The position numbers and the translations under genes were made by a program. Below are positions 26,205-34,612 of a stretch of 64,000 nucleotides of DNA, in pieces. The DNA is from Eudoraea chungangensis. GTDB taxonomy: Bacteria; Bacteroidota; Bacteroidia; Flavobacteriales; Flavobacteriaceae. Position 1 is the stretch's first letter, and the number at the start of each line of letters is the position of its first letter. The stretch is from contig NZ_JARDUB010000003.1 of assembly GCF_029360665.1 (NCBI RefSeq), forward strand, positions 372,001 through 436,000, in the 5' to 3' direction. The notes beneath the pieces are model-generated. The model was given only the letters and a program-made list of their open reading frames with translations, did no database searches and was not told where the DNA came from.

Positions 26205-28274
26205 ATGAATACGGAATTCATATATAAGGTATTCGGTTACCTAGTCGGTGGTTCACTAAGAAATACCGTAGCACTAGTTCTGCTCTGCACCTTTGCTACA
26301 GCAGAGAGGACTACTGCACAAGAGCCCATAATAGATAACTCCATAGATTCCATACTGCCTATCAACCTCCAGGAAGTAATTGTGATATCATCCTATAAAA
26401 AGGATTTGGAACATAGTGCACATGCCAAACCGCTCTCCACCCTAGATGAATATTTAGAGGCTTCCAATAAAGTAAGCCTTATTAAGAGAGGTGCCTATGC
26501 GTGGGAACCTATGTTAAATGATATGAGTACAGAACGCTTGTCGGTCACCATAGATGGCATGCGGATTTTTGGTGCCTGTACCGATAAAATGGATCCGATA
26601 ACTTCCTATGTAGATGTTTCTAACCTTTCTGAGGTTCAGATTCTAGGAGGGCAGCAGGGTGCGGAACATGGGACCACTATTGGTGGGTCTATCGACATGC
26701 AATTAGAGAAGAGTAATTTTAATCCAACAGACTGGCAAGCTGCTATTGAGACAGGAGGTGAAGCAAACAACGCCGCCCGAATTATTGGCGGAGAACTAAA
26801 TTACTCGGACGAAAAATTTTATGTCGATACCGATATCATTTATAGAAAGGCAGAGAATTACGTTGCCGGAGGTGGAGAAGAAGTTGCCTACTCCCAATAC
26901 GAGAAATACAATTTTTCAATTAACGGAGGGGTTAAAATTTCTAATAGTCAAAAGCTGTTGGGCAGTTTTATTTTTGATGAAGCCAGAGATATTGGATACC
27001 CAGCCTTGCCAATGGACGTTTCCCTGGCTCAGGCTTTCATTGGCTCCATTAGCTATCTCCAGGACTTTTTTATTGGACGACTTACTGACTGGGAAACCAA
27101 GTTGTATGCGAATAGCATTACCCACATTATGGACGACAGTCAACGTCTGGATGTGCCAATTAGAATGGATATGCCCGGATGGAGTGATACCTATGGCTTT
27201 TATTCGCAAAGCCAACTGAAGCATGAAGACCATCGCTTTTTATTTAAGCTAGACGGTTTCTATAATCGATCCCTTGCCGAAATGACCATGTATCCCAACA
27301 ATTCTGAGGAGAGAGAAATGTTTATGCTTACTTGGCCAGATGTCCGTTCCATTAATACAGGTTTCTATGCAGAAGATGTTTTGTCCTTTGAGAATAGCTA
27401 TTTGAAATTCTCTACAAGATTTGCATTTCAAAGTTTTAATGTAGCCAGTGAAATGGGTCTAAATTCTCTTAGAATCTTTTATCCCGATATGGAACAACGA
27501 CAAACCCGGATTCTTAAAAGTGTCGCGGCCAGATACCGGATTGAGGGGGACAATTTTCAGTTCACTGGAGGACTCTCCTACGGGGATCGCGCCCCCTCAG
27601 TTTCGGAAGGTTTTGGGTTTTACCTCTATAATAGTTTTGATAATCACGACTATATTGGAAACCCGGACCTCAAGAACGAATCGGCCATAGAAGTCAACGC
27701 TTCCTTTGTAGTACCCATAAATGAACTAAAGATAGCCATGGAAGGGAATTATTTTCACACCTTGAATTTTATACTTGGAGAAGTAAATCCAGAACTGAGT
27801 GTAATGACAATAGGTGCAGATGGTGTTAAAGTTTATAAGAACCTTCTCTATGCCAATTTGTACAATATTTCCTTAAATGCGACATACCAGCTAAGCAACG
27901 CATTTTCTTTAAGTGGAAATGCCTCCTACCATAGAGGCACGGATCAGGATGGGGAAAATTTACCTTTTATAAGTCCCTTCACTTATGCTTCTACCTTAGC
28001 GTATACGCAGGAGAAATTAATTGCTTCATTTACTGTGAACGGAGCCGCTGATCAGGTAAATTTTAATCCAGATTTTGGGGAGGACAGAACGGATGCCTAT
28101 ACCATATTTTCTCTCGCCGTAGGCAGAAACTTTAAAATAAATGAAGACAAATTGTATATAAAAGCGGGTGTAGAAAATGTTTTTGACACCAATTATTCTA
28201 CCTATACCGATTGGAACAACATTCCACGGATGGGAAGAAACTTTTTTGCAGCTATTACCTACTCCTTTAATTAA
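26205..28274 (+). CDS. TonB-dependent copper receptor (OprC/NosA-like)
   Basis: A 689-aa outer-membrane receptor. There is an N-terminal signal (to about residue 38), a plug from ~55 (EVIVISSYKKD) to ~170 with LGGQQGAEHGTTIGGSID, and a beta-barrel ending in the terminal aromatic FFAAITYSFN. Two copper-ligand motifs described for Pseudomonas OprC appear in matching places: C125-T-D-K-M129 in the plug (CxxxM) and H307-I-M309 in the barrel (HxM), followed by DD. NosA of P. stutzeri, from the same family, supplies copper for NosZ. The neighbouring nosZ and shared promoter cassette support this role. Confidence 0.82.
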   Translation: MNTEFIYKVFGYLVGGSLRNTVALVLLCTFATAERTTAQEPIIDNSIDSILPINLQEVIVISSYKKDLEHSAHAKPLSTLDEYLEASNKVSLIKRGAYAWEPMLNDMSTERLSVTIDGMRIFGACTDKMDPITSYVDVSNLSEVQILGGQQGAEHGTTIGGSIDMQLEKSNFNPTDWQAAIETGGEANNAARIIGGELNYSDEKFYVDTDIIYRKAENYVAGGGEEVAYSQYEKYNFSINGGVKISNSQKLLGSFIFDEARDIGYPALPMDVSLAQAFIGSISYLQDFFIGRLTDWETKLYANSITHIMDDSQRLDVPIRMDMPGWSDTYGFYSQSQLKHEDHRFLFKLDGFYNRSLAEMTMYPNNSEEREMFMLTWPDVRSINTGFYAEDVLSFENSYLKFSTRFAFQSFNVASEMGLNSLRIFYPDMEQRQTRILKSVAARYRIEGDNFQFTGGLSYGDRAPSVSEGFGFYLYNSFDNHDYIGNPDLKNESAIEVNASFVVPINELKIAMEGNYFHTLNFILGEVNPELSVMTIGADGVKVYKNLLYANLYNISLNATYQLSNAFSLSGNASYHRGTDQDGENLPFISPFTYASTLAYTQEKLIASFTVNGAADQVNFNPDFGEDRTDAYTIFSLAVGRNFKINEDKLYIKAGVENVFDTNYSTYTDWNNIPRMGRNFFAAITYSFN

Positions 28275-28326
28275 TATTTAATCTAATATCAATAATCTCT
28301 TAAAGAGAAATAATTAAATAAATACC

Positions 28327-29181
28327 ATGAAAACCATAAAAACAATTATTGCAGTGATCCTTTTGAGTATCAGTATAACTTCCTGCTCAGAAGAAGATAA
28401 AGATCCAATAATCATTGATGAAAATCCCCTGGCAGAATACAATTTGGTTACCAACGTGGATGCGAACAACCATAGTATTGAAATTTATTCGGAACAAAAA
28501 GATTTTACCATCGGCTTTAATCAGTTATTCATTCGCATCAAGGACAACGATATGGATACCTATATTTCCAACGCCTCAATCCAATGGAAGCCGGTGATGC
28601 ATATGACAGAAATGATGCACTCCTGTCCAAAATCGGATGTAACCAAAACAGAAAACGCCACAGTCTATACTGGCTATGTAGTATTCCAAATGCCAGGAAA
28701 CTCAGAAGAGTACTGGGATCTGGAATTGGAATATACCGCGAACGGGCAGGTTTATAATGCGATAGAGAAAATAAATGTAAAAGCACCCCTAGATGGCAAA
28801 AGACGCGTCAATAGTTTTGTCGGTGAAGACGATAGCCGTTATGTTATGGCCATGATGCCTTTCCAGCCAGAAATTGCTGTAAACGATTTTGAAATAATGG
28901 TTTTCAAAATGGAAAACATGATGAACTTTCCGGTTGTTAAAAATCATAAGATTGTCTTAGACCCAAGAATGCCAGGGATGGGTAACCATGGGTCACCCAA
29001 TAATGAGGATTTAGTATTCGATGTAGGGAGTGGTCTTTATAAAGGAAAACTATCCCTGACCATGTCTGGCTACTGGAAGCTCAATTTAATCTTAGTAGAT
29101 GAGAACGCTGCCATTATCAAAGGAGAGACTATAACCTCCGATAACGAGAGTAGTAGTTTATTCTTTGAAATTGAGTTCTAG
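28327..29181 (+). CDS. Met/His-rich copper-binding lipoprotein (two YtkA-like domains)
   Basis: A 284-aa lipoprotein with lipobox SITSC (Cys20). It appears to hold two immunoglobulin-like YtkA domains, roughly 40-150 and 165-284. The first carries M91-H-M-T-E-M-M-H-S-C100 and the second MPGMGNHGSPNN (215-226); both are Met/His clusters suited to Cu(I)/Cu(II). Located 52 bp after the TonB copper receptor, it is probably the periplasm- or surface-side acceptor that passes copper on. Confidence 0.72.
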   Translation: MKTIKTIIAVILLSISITSCSEEDKDPIIIDENPLAEYNLVTNVDANNHSIEIYSEQKDFTIGFNQLFIRIKDNDMDTYISNASIQWKPVMHMTEMMHSCPKSDVTKTENATVYTGYVVFQMPGNSEEYWDLELEYTANGQVYNAIEKINVKAPLDGKRRVNSFVGEDDSRYVMAMMPFQPEIAVNDFEIMVFKMENMMNFPVVKNHKIVLDPRMPGMGNHGSPNNEDLVFDVGSGLYKGKLSLTMSGYWKLNLILVDENAAIIKGETITSDNESSSLFFEIEF

Positions 29182-29190
29182 CAAGATTTC

Positions 29191-29226
29191 AAATAAGAGC
29201 CAAGCTAACAAGCGTGGCTCTTATTT
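29191..29226. terminator. Bidirectional terminator between copper operon and rrf2
   Basis: A 12-bp perfect stem AAATAAGAGCCA / TGGCTCTTATTT with an inner GCT-AACA-AGC hairpin, A-rich on one side and T-rich on the other. It can serve the converging lipoprotein and rrf2 transcripts. Confidence 0.8.
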
Positions 29227-29268
29227 AATACAAGCATGATGGGTTTGCCCTGCATAAAGCACCAATTT

Positions 29269-29700
29269 CTAGAGTGGAAAAAAAACTTCATCCTTACCCA
29301 GGTTTTTGGTAAGTTCTGCAATGGTAGTAGTTTCAAAGGATCTTAAAAACTCCATTTTGCTTGATGCCACTAAATTGTGCAGTAGGCAGGGATTGTTCAT
29401 ATCACAGTCACTTACCCCTAAAACACAGGAATGTATACGATTCTCTCCATCAATTACCTTAATAATTTCCAGTAAAGACTGCTCTTTTTCTTTTTCGGTA
29501 ATATAAAATCCTCCCTTTGGTCCTCTTATGGAACTAATAATATTGCGCCGTGCCAGCTCTTGCAAAAGTTTGGCAAGGTAAGCTTCAGAAACGTTAACAG
29601 CCTTGTAGATATCTTTTACCATTATCCTTTGCTTTTCACTAGAGTTTATCGCTAAAAAAAGCACAGCCTTTATGGCGTATTTGGAAGAGTTAGACAGCAT
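29269..29700 (-). CDS. Rrf2-family regulator (NsrR/IscR-like)
   Basis: A 143-aa winged-helix protein. The DNA-binding region is AVNVSEAYLAKLLQELARRNIISSIRGPKGGF. Three cysteines, C92-x6-C99-x5-C105, match the spacing of iron-sulfur ligands in NsrR/IscR. NsrR senses nitric oxide; this protein sits between the copper and nos operons and is divergent from the latter, so control by NO or oxygen is a natural inference. The GATA-N4-TATC palindromes next to both operons are candidate binding sites. Confidence 0.82.
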   Translation of the reverse strand: MLSNSSKYAIKAVLFLAINSSEKQRIMVKDIYKAVNVSEAYLAKLLQELARRNIISSIRGPKGGFYITEKEKEQSLLEIIKVIDGENRIHSCVLGVSDCDMNNPCLLHNLVASSKMEFLRSFETTTIAELTKNLGKDEVFFPL

Positions 29701-29732
29701 AGTAATTGGCGTATTTTATTCATAATAAAGTA

Positions 29733-29799
29733 AAAAAGATATTTTTATCCTTTATATGACAAATATCATATTTCAATCTAAAATCTGAAAGTATTTTTG
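29733..29799 (+). promoter_or_regulatory. Regulatory cassette copy 2, promoter of nos operon
   Basis: Same modules as at 25666: palindrome GATATTTTTATC (29738-29749), FNR-like TGACAAATATCA (29757-29768) and an exact TAnnTTTG element, TATTTTTG (29792-29799). From box start to -7 start is 35 bp in both copies, although the DNA between differs. The region is shared with the divergent rrf2 gene, so autoregulation is possible. Confidence 0.78.
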
Positions 29800-29821
29800 A
29801 GCATTATTTAAATGAATTCAT

Positions 29822-30322
29822 ATGAAAATTAATAAATCAATTTACAGTATCCTTTTCGCTGTTTTACTACTGGGTTGTGGTGGCAAGGAAGAAAAAAAAG
29901 AAGGCTTTAGTGTAGATCGTGCCAAGGAAGTTGACAAGACATTTGAAACTCCTGTTGTGGACGAGGTGCCTGCTTCACAGCGTGTTACCTTAGACGAGAA
30001 AGGTGTGGGCCCAATAAAGGATATAACACTAGATCCAGAAATAGACCCGGAAATGGCAGCTGCAGGAGAAGCACTCTTCAAAACCAATTGTACGGCCTGC
30101 CATAAACTAGATAAGCGATTTATAGGTCCTTCGCCAAGGGGTATTATGGAACGAAGAAGTCCTGAGTGGATTATGAATATGATACTGGACCCAAAACTGA
30201 TGACAGAACAGGATCGTTGTGCGAAAGATTTATTAATTGAGTTTAATGGTGCTGCCATGGCAAACCAAAACCTTACCGTGGAAGAAACCAGATCCATATT
30301 AGAATACTTCAGAACCTTATAA
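29822..30322 (+). CDS. Cytochrome c lipoprotein of the nos operon
   Basis: A 166-aa lipoprotein (lipobox LLGC, Cys19) with an acidic linker and a single heme domain, C90-T-A-C93-H94, typical of class I cytochrome c. A Met in LMTEQD or AMANQN probably completes heme coordination. First gene after the FNR-like promoter and two genes upstream of nosZ, so it is a good candidate for the electron donor to N2O reductase in place of NosR or NosC proteins. Confidence 0.85.
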   Translation: MKINKSIYSILFAVLLLGCGGKEEKKEGFSVDRAKEVDKTFETPVVDEVPASQRVTLDEKGVGPIKDITLDPEIDPEMAAAGEALFKTNCTACHKLDKRFIGPSPRGIMERRSPEWIMNMILDPKLMTEQDRCAKDLLIEFNGAAMANQNLTVEETRSILEYFRTL

Positions 30323-30332
30323 AAACAATCCT

Positions 30333-30911
30333 ATGAAAACAACCAACATGAAATTTATTTTCGGGACCTTATTCCTACTATTTTTTATTGTAAGCTGTAA
30401 AAATGAAAGCAAAGCCGACAGTACTGACCCTACTACCACTAACAGCACGGCTGCGACCAAGACTTCTGGGCAAGCATTTATTGAAGAAGATGGCTCTACT
30501 CCGAATGTGTTACAAATAGCTATTGGTTCGCCAGACCATACCACTTTGGTTGCTGCTGTTCAGGCCGCAAACCTTGAGAATGCTCTGGTAAACGCAGGAC
30601 CTCTAATGGTCTTTGCACCCACCAATGAAGCCTTCGATGCCTTACCAGAAGGGACTGTTGAAAATTTACTTAAACCAGAAAACATGGAAACCCTGGCTAC
30701 TATTCTAAAGCATCATGTAACTGCGGGAAACTATTCCAAGGATTTTCTAAAAAAGTTTAAAAAATTAGGACAGGCAGATGACACCAATGCTACTGTAGAA
30801 GTTAAAGGAGAGGACGTCTATGTAGGTGGTGCAAAAATAATAGCCAGTATCCCAGCAGGAAATGGTATTGTACATGTAGTAGACAAAGTAATATTACCCG
30901 CTTCAGAGTAA
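30333..30911 (+). CDS. Fasciclin-domain lipoprotein
   Basis: A 192-aa lipoprotein (lipobox IVSC). After a Thr/Ser linker, residues ~55-190 form one FAS1 domain with PLMVFAPTNEAFDALPEG (H1 motif) and GNGIVHVVDKVILP (H2 motif). FAS1 domains act in adhesion or protein contacts. Its place inside the nos operon, 10 bp after the cytochrome gene, suggests a structural or assembly role for NosZ, not established. The second in-frame ATG (codon 6) is an alternative start. Confidence 0.83.
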   Translation: MKTTNMKFIFGTLFLLFFIVSCKNESKADSTDPTTTNSTAATKTSGQAFIEEDGSTPNVLQIAIGSPDHTTLVAAVQAANLENALVNAGPLMVFAPTNEAFDALPEGTVENLLKPENMETLATILKHHVTAGNYSKDFLKKFKKLGQADDTNATVEVKGEDVYVGGAKIIASIPAGNGIVHVVDKVILPASE

Positions 30912-30946
30912 AAAATTGATATAGAAATAATTATAAACAACAAGAG

Positions 30947-32905
30947 ATGAGAAAGTATAGTTACATTTTAATGCTCTTTGGTATAACTGCTTTTTTGAGT
31001 AGTTGTGGTAACCAGGGAGATAACAAGAGTTCTAACGGGGCTCTTTCTTCTAGCGCTGCAGAAAAAGCATATGTAGCTCCGGGAGAGCACGACGAGTTTT
31101 ATGCCTTTATGTCTGGTGGATACAGTGGAAATATTACTGTTTATGGTCTACCATCGGGACGTCTATTCAAAGAAATTCCGGTATTTTCACAATTTCCTAC
31201 CTCGGGCTATGGATATTCTGAAGAGACCAAGCCCATGTTAAATACTTCTTTCGGTTTTGTACCGTGGGATGACGCCCACCATCCAGATATTTCTCAGACT
31301 AATGGAGAATTGGATGGAAGATGGATCTTTATTAATGGTAACAATACCCCAAGAATTGCGCGGGTAAGTCTAGAGACCTTTGAAACAGAAGAGATCATTG
31401 AGCTACCAAATAGTGCAGGTAACCACAGTTCTTCCTTTATAACGGAAAACACAGAGTATGTCGTTGCCGGAACTCGATTTTCTGTGCCGGTACCACAAAG
31501 AGACATGCCTATCAATGAATACAAAGGGAATTATAAAGGAGCTCTTTCCTTTATTAGTATTGCACCGGATAATGGTAGATTAAATCTGGAATTCCAAATG
31601 ATGATGCCCGGTTTTAATTACGACCTTTCGCATCCTGGTAGAGGTAAATCTCACGGATGGTTCTTCTTTACTACCTATAACACCGAGGAAGCGCATACCT
31701 TAATGGAAGTGAACTCGTCTCAAAACGACAAAGACTTTATTGCGGCTGTAAACTGGAAAAAGGTAGAAGAGTATGTAAAAAATGGAGGGGGTACTAAAAT
31801 GCCTGCTGAATATGCACATAATGTTTACGATGAGCATACCCATATGGCTACCTCAACTATGAAAAAAGAAGTAATCACAGTAGACCCTACCAAAGTTCCA
31901 GGCGCAGTTTATTTCTTACCAACTCCTAAATCTCCGCACGGGTGTGATGTAGATCCTTCCGGGCAGTATATCATAGGTAACGGTAAGCTATCAGCAGATC
32001 TTACCGTACACTCTTTTGACAATATGATCGCAGCTATAGAAGGAGCGAAATTTGATGGAGAAGCATACGGTATTCCCATATTAAAATTTGAAGACGTTTT
32101 AGCAGGAACAGTAAAAAGTGGTGGCTTAGGCCCATTACATACAGAGTTCGACGGTCAGGGTAATGCATACACTACCTTCTTTATTTCTTCAGAGGTCGTA
32201 AAATGGAAGTTAGGAACCTGGGAAGTAATAGACAGACAACCTACGTATTATTCTGTTGGTCATTTAATGATTCCAGGCGGTAACTCTAGAAAACCTTTTG
32301 GCAAGTATGTGGTTGCCATGAACAAGATTACAAAAGACAGATATTTACCAACTGGTCCAGAAATGGAACATTCTGCACAGATTTATGATATTTCTGGAGA
32401 CAAAATGGAGTTAATATATGATTTCCCTACGCATGGAGAGCCACATTATGCAGCTGGTTGCCCAGCAGAATTATTGGCGCCAAATTCTAAAAAAATCTAT
32501 CGCCTATCTGAAAACAAGCATCCATATGCGGTATTAACACCAGATCAGGCAAAAGTGGAAAGAGATGGAAATGAAGTACATATTTATATGTCTACCATTC
32601 GTAGTCATTTTACCCCAGATAATATCGAGGGAATTAAAGTTGGAGACAAGGTATATTTCCACATAACTAACCATGAACAAGATTTTGATGTACCCCATGG
32701 TTTTGCCATGATCGGTCAGAATACCTCTGAGCTTTTAATCATGCCTGGACAAACCAAAACGTCGCTCTGGGAGCCTAAAAAACCAGGGGTATGGCCATTC
32801 TATTGCACAGATTTCTGTTCGGCCTTACACCAGGAGATGCAAGGATATGTTAGAGTTTCCCCAGCTGGATCCGATGTTCCTCTTACTTATTCATTAGGGG
32901 AATAG
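30947..32905 (+). CDS. nosZ: Nitrous-oxide reductase, clade II
   Basis: Reduces N2O to N2 with electrons from cytochrome c. The 652-aa precursor carries a Sec lipoprotein signal (lipobox LSSC) rather than a Tat signal, the mark of clade II. A beta-propeller with His ligands for the CuZ cluster fills most of the protein (for example DAHHPD, HPGRGKSHGW, SPHGCDV). The C-terminal cupredoxin holds the CuA ligands C620-x3-C624-x3-H628-x2-M631. The rest of the nos cluster follows. Confidence 0.96.
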   Translation: MRKYSYILMLFGITAFLSSCGNQGDNKSSNGALSSSAAEKAYVAPGEHDEFYAFMSGGYSGNITVYGLPSGRLFKEIPVFSQFPTSGYGYSEETKPMLNTSFGFVPWDDAHHPDISQTNGELDGRWIFINGNNTPRIARVSLETFETEEIIELPNSAGNHSSSFITENTEYVVAGTRFSVPVPQRDMPINEYKGNYKGALSFISIAPDNGRLNLEFQMMMPGFNYDLSHPGRGKSHGWFFFTTYNTEEAHTLMEVNSSQNDKDFIAAVNWKKVEEYVKNGGGTKMPAEYAHNVYDEHTHMATSTMKKEVITVDPTKVPGAVYFLPTPKSPHGCDVDPSGQYIIGNGKLSADLTVHSFDNMIAAIEGAKFDGEAYGIPILKFEDVLAGTVKSGGLGPLHTEFDGQGNAYTTFFISSEVVKWKLGTWEVIDRQPTYYSVGHLMIPGGNSRKPFGKYVVAMNKITKDRYLPTGPEMEHSAQIYDISGDKMELIYDFPTHGEPHYAAGCPAELLAPNSKKIYRLSENKHPYAVLTPDQAKVERDGNEVHIYMSTIRSHFTPDNIEGIKVGDKVYFHITNHEQDFDVPHGFAMIGQNTSELLIMPGQTKTSLWEPKKPGVWPFYCTDFCSALHQEMQGYVRVSPAGSDVPLTYSLGE

Positions 32906-32935
32906 GGATATTTCCAAATCATTTTTTTCAAATCG

Positions 32936-32970
32936 AAAAGCGGGTTGTGTCTATGACCGTCCCGCTTTTT
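32936..32970 (+). terminator. Terminator or attenuator after nosZ
   Basis: A 9-bp stem AAAAGCGGG / CCCGCTTTT with a 16-nt loop and T-tail, flanked by a further complementary pair (AAATCATTT / AAATGATTT). It would allow more nosZ mRNA than downstream assembly genes, with read-through to the gene at 33052. Confidence 0.75.
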
Positions 32971-33051
32971 AAATGATTTTCTGAGGACAATTCCCTGTCT
33001 AGATGCAAACCACAACAACACTATTTTATGGATAAGACTAAATAAGAAATT

Positions 33052-33666
33052 ATGAAAAAAGCAGGTTTGTTAATGATTATTGGCCCCTTATTTCTCTTGG
33101 GATTGTTTTACTTTCCTCTTTGGAATATCATGTTAGGAGCCCCTCAGTATCCGGAACCTTTAGGCATGAATATTCATATCGATGGTATTCGGGACATGAA
33201 CGAATTTGATCTGCAGAATATTGATGGTTTAAACCATTATATCGGTATGCGTAAATTACCAAAACCAGAAGAGATGTGGGAATTTAGCACTTTCCCATTA
33301 GTAATTGGTGGCATGGTTGCCTTAGGAGTACTTATCGGTATTTTAGGCATTATTGGAAAACTAAACTACCAGTGGTACGCCGGTTGGTTTGTTCTGATGA
33401 GTATTTTAGGTATCCTAGGGATGTACGATTTTAATGCCTGGATGGTAGATTATGGGACTAATTTAGATCCTAATGCTATTATGAAGTTGGCCAATCCAGA
33501 TGGTACCCCAATGAGTTATAAGCCACCTCTTTTTGGGCATGCTAAGATGCTAAATTTTGATGTAACCTCCCTACCCTCTTCAGGTGCCTGGATGATGTTT
33601 GTAGGTATGACGACTACCGTAATAGCATTTTTTGTTGGATGGAAGGCCACTAAAAAACCCACTTAA
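33052..33666 (+). CDS. Membrane protein of the nos cluster (NosB-like position)
   Basis: A 204-aa protein with about four transmembrane helices (4-25, 82-103, 111-130, 177-198) and a periplasmic loop of ~55 residues containing GLNHYIGM. A second loop ends in FGHAKMLNFDV. Clade II clusters commonly have a membrane protein of this kind right after nosZ, sometimes called NosB, of unknown function. I have not verified homology, so only the position supports that name. Confidence 0.7.
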   Translation: MKKAGLLMIIGPLFLLGLFYFPLWNIMLGAPQYPEPLGMNIHIDGIRDMNEFDLQNIDGLNHYIGMRKLPKPEEMWEFSTFPLVIGGMVALGVLIGILGIIGKLNYQWYAGWFVLMSILGILGMYDFNAWMVDYGTNLDPNAIMKLANPDGTPMSYKPPLFGHAKMLNFDVTSLPSSGAWMMFVGMTTTVIAFFVGWKATKKPT

Positions 33667-33684
33667 TTACTATATCCATTGTTT

Positions 33685-34116
33685 ATGAAAACCACCACTT
33701 ATATCGTTTTATCTTTCTGTTTAGCCTTAAGTAGTTGCAATACCACTCCGAAGCCTGTAGTCTATGGAGAAGATGGTTGCCATTTTTGTAAAATGACCAT
33801 CGTCGACAAACAGCATGCAACCCAATTTATAACAAAAAAAGGGAGAACCTACTCCTTTGATGCCATGGAATGTATGCTCAACCATCTAAAGGAAACTGAC
33901 GTTCAATCCGTAGATAAATTCTTAACGAATGATTACAACGAACCCGGTGTCTTTATCGATGCAACCCAGGCCTCCTATTTAATAAGTGAGAATATCCCGA
34001 GTCCCATGGGAGAATTTCTCACCGCTTTTAAGGATGGTAAGGCCACAGCCAAGGCTCAGTCCGAGAATGATGGAGAAGTGCTTACTTGGAAACAATTGCG
34101 GGAACGGTTTAAATAA
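33685..34116 (+). CDS. nosL: Copper chaperone lipoprotein NosL
   Basis: A 143-aa lipoprotein (lipobox LSSC) that delivers Cu(I) to NosZ. The family motif is seen as CHFCKMTIVD, plus the later FDAMECM segment. Start at ATG 33685; an upstream TTG at 33679 is in frame but unlikely. Lies 18 bp after the membrane protein and is presumably co-transcribed. Confidence 0.92.
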   Translation: MKTTTYIVLSFCLALSSCNTTPKPVVYGEDGCHFCKMTIVDKQHATQFITKKGRTYSFDAMECMLNHLKETDVQSVDKFLTNDYNEPGVFIDATQASYLISENIPSPMGEFLTAFKDGKATAKAQSENDGEVLTWKQLRERFK

Positions 34117-34134
34117 AACACAACAATATCACCT

Positions 34135-34428
34135 ATGTGCGAGATAAATAATATAATAAAAATGCAGCCTTTTGATACCTTACAGATCAAGGAGCTTGCA
34201 AAAAACGAAGCCTTTCAAATCCTTAGTATTAGTTTAGAAAAAGGTGCTATTTTTCCAGAACATACCTCTCCTTCAGATGCTTATTTAATTCTGTTGGAAG
34301 GAGAAATTAATTTCACCATGAAGGATAGTTCCTTTCATCTAACAGCCCAGCAAAGTTTGCATTTTTCGAAAAAGACGGAGCACAGTGTGAAAGCATTGCA
34401 AAATTCCAAATTCTTGATTGTACGCTAA
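34135..34428 (+). CDS. Small cupin protein
   Basis: A 97-aa single cupin barrel. It has the pattern EKGAIFPEHTSPSDAYLILLEGE with a His and a Glu for metal, and KKTEHSVKAL for the second motif. No signal peptide, so it is cytoplasmic. Placed between nosL and nosD; a role in sensing or metal handling is possible but nothing in the sequence proves it. Confidence 0.75.
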   Translation: MCEINNIIKMQPFDTLQIKELAKNEAFQILSISLEKGAIFPEHTSPSDAYLILLEGEINFTMKDSSFHLTAQQSLHFSKKTEHSVKALQNSKFLIVR

Positions 34429-34612
34429 ATTGCATGGAGGCTGATATAGCGGTATAGTATACTCCTAATTCTTATTAACTAATAAAAGCTTAGAAGGCCT
34501 AAGGGACATTGTGCTCAAAATTGTATTTTTAAATCCATAGCAAAACGGATATGCCAGTAACCTCCTTTTTAGTCAAACAGCTGCTCAACATAGACATCCT
34601 ATATTTTTTCCA

